NCBI RefSeq assembly: GCF_905147365.1
Contig: NC_056416.1
Location: forward strand, 6,158,001-6,222,000
Reading direction: 5' to 3'
DNA from: Aricia agestis
Lineage: Eukaryota; Arthropoda; Insecta; Lepidoptera; Lycaenidae
DNA length: 64,000 nucleotides
Shown here: positions 11,593 to 20,824 of the stretch, in pieces
How the letters are laid out: the number at the start of each line of letters is the position of its first letter
How positions within the stretch are numbered: position 1 is the first letter of the stretch
The notes under the pieces: model-generated
Told to the model about the DNA's origin: nothing
The model's input: only the letters and a program-made list of their open reading frames with translations
The model's database searches: none
Program-made: the position numbers and the translations under genes

Positions 11593-14500
11593 CAGACCCA
11601 AACGCATAAAAAATTAAGCCAGTGTGAAGGAATTGGAAAGCCAAGCATGCTCAGCTTCTTAGTCAACAAAGATCTGAACAACTCTCCCAGCTCTTCAGAC
11701 AACAACAAGTCAGCCAAAACGTTCTAGCAACTATCGCCCCCCTCTGCAACAAATAATATTATAAATTTGAGTATAGAAAATAAACAACATCTTCCAAGAC
11801 GGCTGGTCACCCTGGAAGATTACGACCACAACCCTCCAGAGAACAGTAGCACAAAAAATAAATTCTTTATACTTACATACAATGTTAGATCGCTTTCGTC
11901 CGAAGCACGTCTGATAGAACTAGCGGAATCGTTAAAAAATATAAATTATGATATAATAGGTTTATCAGAAATACGTCGCTTGGGCACAAAAATATTAGAG
12001 TACGAGAACTATATACTATGCCACACAGGAGTCACTCAAGGACAGTATGGAGTTGGTTTTCTTATAAGAAAATGTCACAAAAATATAATAGAGAGCTTCA
12101 CAGGGATCTCAGATAGAGTTGCATTACTAAACATAGCCGTAAATGGTAAAAAAATGACACTTATCCAGGTGTATGCTCCAACTGAAACAGCAAGTGATAG
12201 CGACATTGAACTATTTTATGAGAACTTGTACAGAGCTATGGAAATCTCATATAACACTTTAATAATCATGGGCGACTTTAACGCAAAAATAGGTAAACCT
12301 AGAGTCGACGAATATTTAATAATGAAGCCAAATGGTTACGGAGAAAGAAATCCAAGAGGCCAAAGACTGGTAAACTTTGCTCTCGAGAACAAAATGGCAA
12401 TTATCAATACATATTTTATAAAAAAACCAAAACAGAGGTGGACATGGCGCTCACCAGACGGAAAATATAAAAACGAAATCGATTATATCCTGACAAACAA
12501 ACCTAGCATCGTTCAAAACTCTGAAGTACTAAACCTAAATTATTCATCGGATCACAGGCCTGTTAGAGCAACCATAATTCTATCTCAACAAAAAAATAGC
12601 CGCTCTAGTTTTAATAACACTCAGAACTCTACATTAAATACCTTGCAGGGGATAACAGAATACAAAGAGTGTATTAAAACCTACTTAAAAAACTCACTAG
12701 ATCGACAAGAAAATATCCCTATTCAAACGTGTTATGACCTCATACAAAATGCTATCACTCAAAGCCTCCAGTCCGCTCGGCCACCGGAAGAAAATAAACA
12801 TAAAAGACACAAAATACTATCAGATAATACTCTAGCGCTCATGGAAAGAAGGCACATACTTCAAAATACTAAACATAAAACAAGATCAATGAAAAATGAG
12901 CTTACAGCACTATACAAACTAGTTAGCAAACGAATTAAACACGACTACACAAAGTACAGATTGGAAAATATCAAGAAACACCTCTCCCAGACAGGAAGCT
13001 CTAGGAAAGCCTTTAAAGAGCTGAAAACTAGTAAAAATTGGATAGACGGACTGAAAAGCGGGGGTAGAGTGCTAAACAGTCGCAGAGATGTTATTAAAAT
13101 TGCAACAGACTTCTACAAAGAACTCTACAGCGCCCAAGAACGCGTTATCTACGATGTGGACGACATTGACTGGTCTAGCGCGTATTCTAAAGAAATCACA
13201 CCATTTCATATAACAGAGACTGTTCAAGCGATAGAGAAATTAAAATCGGACAAATGCCCAGGCTCGGATAATATAACCAACATAGCAATAAAAACGGCCA
13301 AATCGGTACTTGCTCTACCCCTCACTAACCTTTTCAACAGAATTTTGGAGAGTTCTCAAATTCCATCACAATGGTCGGTATCAAATATAATTCTTATCTA
13401 TAAAAAAGGAGACCCCTACGACATAGCAAACTATCGACCTATAAGCCTACTCCCTTGCTTATACAAGCTGTTCTCTTCTCTACTCAACCTAAGAATAAGC
13501 GCTACCCTTGAAAGTGAACAACCGGTGGAACAGGCCGGTTTTAGAAAGAGTTTTTCTACTATCGACCACATACACACCCTGGAGCAAATAATTGAAAAAT
13601 ACCAAGAGAGACAGAGAACTCTATATGTAGCTTTTATTGACTACAAAAAAGCTTTTGACACAGTTTCACATAGAAGTATCTGGAAAGCGCTGATAGAGCA
13701 AGGAGTAGAGGTAGGATACATAAATGTTATAAAAAGTTTATATGACAACAACATTGGCAGAGTAAAACTGGACAGAGTCGGTCAGAATTTCCCCATAAAG
13801 CGCGGCGTAAGACAAGGCGATCCGATCTCTCCCAAATTGTTCATATCCATCCTAGAATCGATCATAAGAAAATTGGATTGGAAAACTACAGGACTCTATA
13901 TAGACGGAAAATACCTAAGCCACCTTCGCTTTGCCGACGACTTGGCTCTTCTATCTGAGTCAGTATCTGAACTACAGGGCATGATAGAATCTCTTAATGT
14001 AGTGGGTAGAGAGGTGGGCTTAGAGATGAATTTATCCAAAACAATGATCATGACTAATAGCTTGGAGAAAATAATAAAAATAGACAACGAAGCACTCAAG
14101 TACACAAATAAATATGTTTACTTAGGAAAACAGATCAGTTTCGGAAAAGACAGCAACTATTCAGAAATAGAGCGACGTATTCAACTGACCTGGAATAAAT
14201 ACTGGAGTCTCAAAGAGATTTTCAAAAGTAACTTACCAGTTAGCATAAAAACAAAAACCATGACGAGCTGCCTGCTACCGTGTCTAACTTACGGTTGCCA
14301 GACATGGAAATACACAGCTAAAGTAAAGAGAAAAATTATTACATGCCAACGAGGCATGGAAAGAAGCATGTTAAAGATAAGAAGAATTGAAAAAATTAGA
14401 CATACAAAAATTAGAGAGGAAACAAAAGCAACGGATGCTTTGTGCTACGCTCATAAATTAAAATGGAAGTGGGCCGGCCATGTAGCCAGATTGTCGGATG

Positions 14501-14773
14501 AACGTTGGACCATAAGAGTGACACGATGGAATGGCCCGCTCGGTAAGCGTAACAGAGGCAGACCGCTTAAAAGATGGGCAGACGATATAAAATCTATAGC
14601 CGGGCCACGATGGACAAACATAGCCCAAGATAGAGAAAAGTGGGCATCTCTGGAGGAGGCCTTCACCCGCGGAGGGGTTCTGGATGATTAATAATTAGTT
14701 TAATTCCTACATATTTAGTTTTTTATTCTTAGTGTAATAATCGTCTATGAAATAAAGGCTTTTTTATTTTATT
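11593..14773 (+). mobile_element. Near full-length RTE-clade non-LTR retrotransposon
   Basis: The insertion is bounded by an exact 11-bp target duplication TATTAATACGT (11582-11592 and 14774-14784). It carries a short 5' region, one large frame encoding endonuclease and reverse transcriptase, and a very short 3' UTR with AATAAA near 14750 and a T-rich/ATTT-type tail, as is usual for RTE elements. The 5' region (11640-11760) is glutamine-rich in one frame (repeated CAACAA), perhaps the tail of a small ORF1. Confidence 0.9.
11767..14691 (+). CDS. RTE endonuclease/reverse transcriptase polyprotein
   Basis: This 974-codon frame nicks genomic DNA and copies the element RNA at the nick. An apurinic-type endonuclease occupies about residues 30-265, with LTYNVRSL, GLSEIRR, QVYAPT, MGDFNAKIG and the catalytic SSDHRPV. 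Reverse transcriptase follows at about 480-780, with IYKKGDPYDIANYRPISLLP, the catalytic FIDYKKAFD, RQGDPISPKLF and FADD. The C-terminal KWKWAGHVARLSDERWT and RGRPLKRWADD segments are typical of RTE. No stop interrupts these domains. The 5' end is odd. There is no ATG before residue 130, and the frame opens after an in-frame TAG at 11725-11727. An ATG at 11647 is in the same frame, so this copy may carry one nonsense mutation, or translation may begin at a non-ATG codon. Confidence 0.93.
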   Translation: MSIENKQHLPRRLVTLEDYDHNPPENSSTKNKFFILTYNVRSLSSEARLIELAESLKNINYDIIGLSEIRRLGTKILEYENYILCHTGVTQGQYGVGFLIRKCHKNIIESFTGISDRVALLNIAVNGKKMTLIQVYAPTETASDSDIELFYENLYRAMEISYNTLIIMGDFNAKIGKPRVDEYLIMKPNGYGERNPRGQRLVNFALENKMAIINTYFIKKPKQRWTWRSPDGKYKNEIDYILTNKPSIVQNSEVLNLNYSSDHRPVRATIILSQQKNSRSSFNNTQNSTLNTLQGITEYKECIKTYLKNSLDRQENIPIQTCYDLIQNAITQSLQSARPPEENKHKRHKILSDNTLALMERRHILQNTKHKTRSMKNELTALYKLVSKRIKHDYTKYRLENIKKHLSQTGSSRKAFKELKTSKNWIDGLKSGGRVLNSRRDVIKIATDFYKELYSAQERVIYDVDDIDWSSAYSKEITPFHITETVQAIEKLKSDKCPGSDNITNIAIKTAKSVLALPLTNLFNRILESSQIPSQWSVSNIILIYKKGDPYDIANYRPISLLPCLYKLFSSLLNLRISATLESEQPVEQAGFRKSFSTIDHIHTLEQIIEKYQERQRTLYVAFIDYKKAFDTVSHRSIWKALIEQGVEVGYINVIKSLYDNNIGRVKLDRVGQNFPIKRGVRQGDPISPKLFISILESIIRKLDWKTTGLYIDGKYLSHLRFADDLALLSESVSELQGMIESLNVVGREVGLEMNLSKTMIMTNSLEKIIKIDNEALKYTNKYVYLGKQISFGKDSNYSEIERRIQLTWNKYWSLKEIFKSNLPVSIKTKTMTSCLLPCLTYGCQTWKYTAKVKRKIITCQRGMERSMLKIRRIEKIRHTKIREETKATDALCYAHKLKWKWAGHVARLSDERWTIRVTRWNGPLGKRNRGRPLKRWADDIKSIAGPRWTNIAQDREKWASLEEAFTRGGVLDD

Positions 14774-15433
14774 TATTAATACGTGAGCCAAAAACTTTGT
14801 ATCCCTTTTGACGAAAATGGGGAAACGTAGGTGAATGAAATTTTGCACAGTTATAGTTTATATGGTGAAGGAGTGCATCGAGCAAATATTATCTTGAAAT
14901 TATGCTTCTATCATACATTTTTTTTAACAAATAAAACATTACACACACTACAACACACACACTAGGAAAAATGACAGTGACAAGCCTATACATACGAATT
15001 ATACTCTTTTACTTATAATTGAAGTCTGTTGACAACAAGGTGACAAATTGAAAATGGATTATAGTTTTTTTATTGAATCTTAGATACTATTAGACAATGC
15101 TTACACAATACACGGCCAGTCTGAGATCAGCTGAGTCCTAGAGACAAGAGAATTGAAAAAAATATGATAGTCAATATTTTTTTACAAAATATAAGTAATA
15201 GTCCTAATGACGTTAAAATTAAGGTCGAATTTCGACCATTGGGCGATCTCCAGTTGAAAGTTAAAACACATATTAACTTAATCTGAAAACACAATCTTTT
15301 GAATCAAAGGTTAATTTTCACCCGCGGGGAATAAAATTTTGCGCGTAAAGGTAATTTGCGGAACAAATCGGAATATTGTTCCTAAGGTACCGTAAAATAG
15401 ACCCTTAAGGTACAAACGATTAACCTAACCTTT

Positions 15434-15929
15434 TTAGGCTGGATTTATATGCAGCGGCGCGAATGCGCGGTTCGGCGGCTACATTGCGAGATGGCGAGCA
15501 AATGTAATCATGTGTATAAAATTCTCGTGTCACAATGTTAGTTACCGTACTCCTCCGAAACGGCTTTACTGATGACCTATATGCATATTCAGAGTCTGAG
15601 AATCGGCTACTGGCTACTTTTTATATTGATAAGTGCATTTTTTGAAGAAATAACAGTAAATTATTACAACTCGAGACTGACGGTGACCATTGTTTGTGCG
15701 ACGGGATAGCGATGGACAATGCCATGGTGCCATACTTATTTAGTCACTCCAATAAAATAATATGGGCGAAATACTTTACATCGCAAAATAACATTTGCTG
15801 GGACAGCTAGTATTATGTAAATATGCCGCTATTTAAATAAATCGTTACATTACATTTACTTGTAACCTAGCTAGCCGCCAAACCGCGCGTTCGTACGGAC
15901 TACGGGCGCATATAAATCCAACCTTAAAG
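15434..15929. mobile_element. MITE split by a Helitron
   Basis: The ends are inverse: TTAGGCTGGATTTATATGC with GGTTCGGCGGCTA on the left, and TAGCCGCCAAACCGC with GCATATAAATCCAACC on the right. The interior is interrupted by Helitron family C (15508-15810). The termini are CpG-rich compared with the flanks. Confidence 0.7.
15508..15810 (+). mobile_element. Non-autonomous Helitron, family C, copy 1
   Basis: It starts TCATGTGTATAAAATTCTCG after an A and ends GGGACAGCTAG before a T. The body (AACGGCTTTACTGAT, ACAACTCGAGACT, GTGCGACGGGATAGCGATGG) matches the copy at 54289-54599. No coding capacity. Confidence 0.8.
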
Positions 15930-16282
15930 TACAACTAGATCCTTCGATTGCACACGCCACTATAATCTTTATGGTGTACACAATATACCTTCGTGATATA
16001 GGTAGTAGGTACCTACGCCTACGCCTACTTGAATAACTCAGTTCTAAGTAATAGTATCGTGTAGACTGTAGATAGAGATGATAAAATAGATAACATAGCT
16101 AGATATATCTACGATGGTCATTGATAACATGGCAAGCAATTGATATTTTGATATCATATCATATTAGGTTTTTTTATATTATGTAACAGAGTCTCAATTT
16201 TAAAAACTGATGTAAAATTGAAAATATGAAAGAAACTTTGAAGTCATTAAATTGAATTATAATAAGACGTATTTAGCTATTA

Positions 16283-16752
16283 CTAGAGATCGCCCAATGG
16301 TCGAAATTCGACCTTACTTGCAACAACATTAGGACCTATATTTTGTAAAAAATATTGACTTCATCATAGTTTTTTTCAATTCTTGTCTCTGGGACTCAGC
16401 TGATCTCAGACTGGCCGTTTAAGCATTGTCTAATAGTATCTAAAATTAAATAAAAAAAAACAATAATCCATTTTCAATTTGTCAACATGTTGTCAACAGA
16501 CTTCAACCATAAATAAAAGAGTATAATTCGTATGTATAGGCTTGTCACTCAAAAATATGTCATTTTTTCTAGTAGTAGTGTCGTAGTGTGTGTAACGTTT
16601 TATTTGTTAAAAATATATTTGATAAAAGCATAATTTTAAAATAATATTAACTCGATGCACTCCTTCACCATATAAACTATAATTGTGCAAAATTTCATTC
16701 ACCTACGTTTCCCCATTCTTCATAAAAAGGGTTACAAAGTTTTTGGCTCACG

Positions 16753-16845
<93 letters not shown>
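16283..16845 (-). mobile_element. Helitron family A, copy 3, with expanded (TA)n terminus
   Basis: Read on the minus strand, the 3' end is ...GGGCGATCTCTAG before a T (plus-strand CTAG 16283-16286). The 5' terminus ATTAATACGTGAGCC adjoins a TA run instead of the short TCTATATATT of other copies. The body is collinear with the other four copies. Confidence 0.85.
16758..16844. repeat. (TA)n microsatellite, about 43 units
   Basis: An uninterrupted TA dinucleotide run. It continues directly from the short TATATA naturally present at the 5' end of Helitron family A, so it is probably an expansion of that terminus. Two overlapping open frames of Ile-Tyr repeats here are artefacts. Confidence 0.95.
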
Positions 16846-17280
16846 TTTTTTCGACAACCGAAGTTGTAGGCTACATCTGGTTTATAAGTTTGAATGAATC
16901 TATCATAATGAAATCAATAGTAGGTATGAAAGGCAAAGGAATCGACAGTTAACGAACGCAGAGCGCATAGTAATGCTTGGAAAGCCTTTACCAAGAAGAG
17001 GCTCGGGTGCGCGCGCGCAGAATGACACTCGCTTCATTTTCGACACGAAGCTGCATATTTATATTACCTAGAACTGTCTGTTTAGGCTTTCTAGCTTTCC
17101 TAATTACCACTTCCAATGGAGAAAATCGGTAAACACTTATATTCCAAGCGCTAGCTTCGGAGTATTAAAAATTACGATTGCCCTCTCCGATATTCAATTC
17201 GTCACACGGGAACCACACATTAAACCGGGATTTATCTCCACAACATACACTAGACGGACATACATACATTAACTTTTACA

Positions 17281-17393
17281 ATGTTCGCATCAATGGAAGT
17301 CAGTACGGATAAACAATTTTGCCGGGCATCTAATGCTAGTCCGATGCCTGCTCATCTTCCTAATTCAGTCCCAATTCTCCACTGTCGCATGGA
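17281..17393 (+). other. Candidate unassigned first exon with a strong splice donor
   Basis: An ATG at 17281 opens 37 codons that end exactly at a consensus donor (GA|GTAAGT at 17394). A second frame from ATG 17333 reads MLVRCLLIFLIQSQFSTVAW, a signal-peptide-like leader, up to the same donor. Neither is phase-compatible with the first recognised SARM1 exon at 20825, which needs phase 0. It may be a 5' exon of another transcript, a UTR exon, or chance. The surrounding sequence (17060-17400) shows no repeat features. Confidence 0.25.
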
Positions 17394-18159
17394 GTAAGTA
17401 AACCAATTCTTCCCATCAGAAGTTTTCATAATTTTTAACTGCTATGGATATATAGATATCTGGAGCCTATATTTTTATCACTGTACTACTATTTAGTCGG
17501 GAGAATACGTGTTTGTAATACACGTGGTACCGACGTAGAGTGACGTCGCGCTGACTCACTCGCGGGTCACAATTGACCTGGTACCGGATCGCGACTTTTT
17601 ACAGATTACTCATCACTTGACTCAGGATAGTATCGTTATGTAATCGAATTCCTAACCTTATCGGGCACGGGTCGGGGGGCTCTATTCTCATGACTCGAAC
17701 GGCTCCGAACGTTGCTGTTCCACTCGCCTACACACATGCTGCCTCATATGTGAATGTGTAAGGCATAAGGATAAGGAATCTTTTTTAAATGTTCCTTTAT
17801 TACTAAGAGTTTTATTCTTTTCATCCAGGGCTGTAGCTAGAGTCAGATTTGAGGTAGGGCAGCATTAGTTACAGGTAGGGCGGAAGTAAAAAAACTCATA
17901 ATTGATTTTCTTGGGTTTTGGTATTTTTTAGGTAGGGCATTATGATTCATCTCGGATCCGGAAGAGTCTCACAAAATTTTCATTCCACCAAATCCATTTG
18001 GTTTATAAACGCAGACTTCGGCTCTTTTTCGTGTTTATACTTGTTATCAAGACCTGACGTTGGCCTGAGACTTTTTTTTGCCCTATGACATAAGCGAGCG
18101 TCAGACCGCGTCATATTCTGCGTACGATGCAATCAGAGACAGCCAATTAACATACAGTC

Positions 18160-18826
18160 TCACAATTGTGTAATTGATGTAACGATGATCTCAATTCTAG
18201 TTAAGCTTTGATTCATGCGCGTGGGCCATTCATATCGCTTGCACTTATCTTGAGACGATCTTGTGTCTATGATAATTGATAATATTTTTGGTTCTCCGAC
18301 AACAAGCTCCATGAAATTTAGTATTTAACAGGTTTTGAGTGAGACAATTCCTGGGAGAAGCGCACATTTTTCAGTTATAATAAGTAATAAGTATCACGCT
18401 TCTTTTTGATTTTGTAATTAGTTGACCAAATAAGTCCTACGCCGGAGCCCCACCCGGTTAAATGATTCCTTTTGTCTTATTTTTTTGCATATTACTGAAA
18501 AAACATCTCAGGTACTATTGTTAAATCAGCAATCAGCATACAGTAGCTCTACCATGAGTTTAAAGCTATAGTATTTATCGATACTAGATACCGACTACGT
18601 AAATTTTTAGTATGGCGATTTTAGTTCCGCAAGTGACCGCTAGAGGCGCTGTAAAATTAGCCATACAAAAAATGTACGTAGTCGGTATCGAGTATCGATA
18701 AAAACTATAGCTTTAAACCCATGGTAGAGCCAGTATGACAATTGTGTAATTGCTGTAACAATGATCTCAATTCTAGTAAAGCTTTGATTCATGCGCGTGG
18801 GCCATTCATATCACTTGCACTTACAT
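18160..18826. repeat. Direct duplication of about 90 bp flanking a MITE
   Basis: Segment 18160-18248 (CACAATTGTGTAATTGATGT... with TTCATGCGCGTGGGCCATTC) recurs at 18737-18826 with a handful of differences. The MITE at 18541-18733 lies between them. No gene is associated. Confidence 0.75.
18541..18733. mobile_element. MITE with CAGTAGCTCTACCATGAG termini, copy 2
   Basis: The left arm CAGTAGCTCTACCATGAGTT runs on through TTAAAGCTATAGTATTTATC and is matched by an inverse right arm ending CATGGTAGAGCCAG. The interior contains ACCGCTAGAGGCGCTGTA, as in the composite copy at 5027. Confidence 0.8.
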
Positions 18827-19178
18827 TAAGTTATCTGTGATCTTTCAATTGATCGTTATTAACCTTAACATATTTTCTTAGGTTTCGTTATTATCTTAAC
18901 AAGATAAAAGACAATTTATGATTTCTAATTCATAATTCATAATTCATTTATTTGCGCAGAATACGGAGGAGAAACTGTTTCTTAATGTTACAGAAAAATG
19001 TTTTGTGGGTAGATATAAAAATGTTCTTTATTGAATTAAACGATTTTGGATATTATTTGATGATATAACTAACCTAACCATAAACCTTTTTAATTTATTC
19101 ATGGTTTATTGCAATAAGAAATGCGTGGAATAACGTTCATAAAAGGAGGAAAGAAAGCAAAACTATGTAACTACCAAC

Positions 19179-19364
19179 CAGTAGCTCTACCATGAATTTC
19201 AAGCTATAGTATTTTTGGATATTCGATACCGACTACCGTAAATTTTTAGTATGGCAAATTTAACAGCGCCTCGTGTGGAACTAAAATCGCCATACTAAAT
19301 ATTTACGTAGTCTGTATCGAGTATCGATAAATACTATAGCTTTAAACTCATGGTAGAGCTACTG
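19179..19364. mobile_element. MITE with CAGTAGCTCTACCATGAG termini, copy 3
   Basis: Same family as 18541-18733. The ends CAGTAGCTCTACCATGAA and CATGGTAGAGCTACTG are near-perfect inverses, and the whole element can fold into a long hairpin. The target duplication is not evident. Confidence 0.8.
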
Positions 19365-20824
19365 CAGGCATCCAACCTTCGACACCTTTATAACAACATT
19401 AACAAATTTTACAATCGTGCTACCAGTTCACAATAAAACTGTATGCGTACGTTAGAATTGACAAGGCGATAATTTCTTACAAAGTCTATACAGTATGATG
19501 CATAATTAGACAGTATAATACATAGTATTTTGAAATAACCGCCGTGAATGGATTACGCTGATCAAGAGTTATTGTTCGGTGTCGTTTGATTGACACGTTT
19601 TGATTGTGTTGGCGTGTCCAAACATTTTTGATGGAGTGTCCGTAGGCGGCGCCATCAATATTCGTCATGCTGTTTCACGTTCACCTCTTAGCCTGCGTTT
19701 ACACGAGCTCCTTCCCATAATAAGCCAGTAATAAGCCATTAAAATTCAGATCGAATGCTTTTAAAAACAGTGGAAAATTACATTTTGTTTTTTCTATGCA
19801 TGTCAGCTGTATGCTGATCGTTAATAAAACCGCTTATGTAAGAAACATTGCCGTATTATTACCCGTAAGGTATTGCCCATTCATAGTAGTTGTTCCCCAT
19901 TGCATTGCTGACTTTGTCATTTTTGACATCTTCATTTTATTTTATTATGTTCATCTTAATTTTATCCAGACCAAACCTAACCAAACACTGAAGTATAACT
20001 TGCTACTATTAAAAATCTAGTTACAGACAACAATCAGGTAACGAAGCAATCAAATCTATCAATTCAATGATAAGTCTAGGATCGTAAACCGCTATTTATA
20101 TCGTTCGAAGGGCGTGATACTTTGCAATAATCCTGCTTTATCTTAAAGCCGCATTGTTTGAAACCATTGTGCTCTCCGTAGAATTTGCGTAACTTGTCCA
20201 TATCGCGTTTATCAAGAGCCTGTATAAACGCAGCTTTAAATACGTAAATTATATTGATATTGCATCTCATGACTTAGAGATAGCGTTGGACCTATGGTTC
20301 CTTTAACCCCATTTAGCTGAGTGCACCGGATTGTCCTTGCGCTGAATTCTTAATAGATTTCCCAGAAAAGCAATAAACTATTGTTATATGGAAGTGAAGG
20401 TTGTATCTATTGTGAGGCGTACACCGTTTAACATATATTATTTACAACACTCCGCGAATACCTGCATTATCTGACTCTGAATGTAAATACAATGCCTCAA
20501 CATTTTGTGTTCGGGGAATAACGGAAATTAACTTAGATAGACTGCATTGATACAAAAGCATCGAGGTTAACATAATTAATCACAGATTAAAATCTTTTCA
20601 CTAAATTTGTTTTTATTCATTATTTTTTAAAATGCATGTATTGTTAAAGCATATAAATTTTAAAATATACAAATACGGCTTTTACCATATTTACGGTCAT
20701 AGTTTATGGCTAGAAGTTTCCTTTGACGACTTCCTTATTATTAACAAGCAATATACAATTAATAGCTTTATTTACATTATAGAAAACGTAGCTAAATATT
20801 TACCGATTATTTCTTTCTTTCCAG
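19365..20824. other. Non-coding DNA upstream of the first recognised SARM1 exon
   Basis: AT-rich sequence with short chance frames. It is probably an intron of SARM1/Ect4, since the exon at 20825 begins at a splice acceptor in mid-protein. Confidence 0.45.

Larger units (their letters stand above)
11576..15253 (+). mobile_element. Helitron family A, copy 2, interrupted by an RTE LINE
   Basis: The 5' terminus TCTATATATTAATACGT (11576-11592, preceded by A) is separated by the LINE from the rest of the element, which resumes at 14785 with GAGCCAAAAACTTTGTATCC and ends at 15253 with GGGCGATCTCCAG before a T. The terminal tetranucleotide is CCAG rather than CTAG. The LINE must therefore be younger than this Helitron copy. 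Confidence 0.8.

Noticed and set aside
16683..16952. Open frames of alternating Ile-Tyr residues
   Set aside because: They are translations of the (TA)n microsatellite and the Helitron end, not genes.
17281..17393. Assigning the orphan exon as the SARM1 first exon
   Set aside because: It ends in phase 2 (or phase 1 from the second ATG), while the exon at 20825 must be entered in phase 0.
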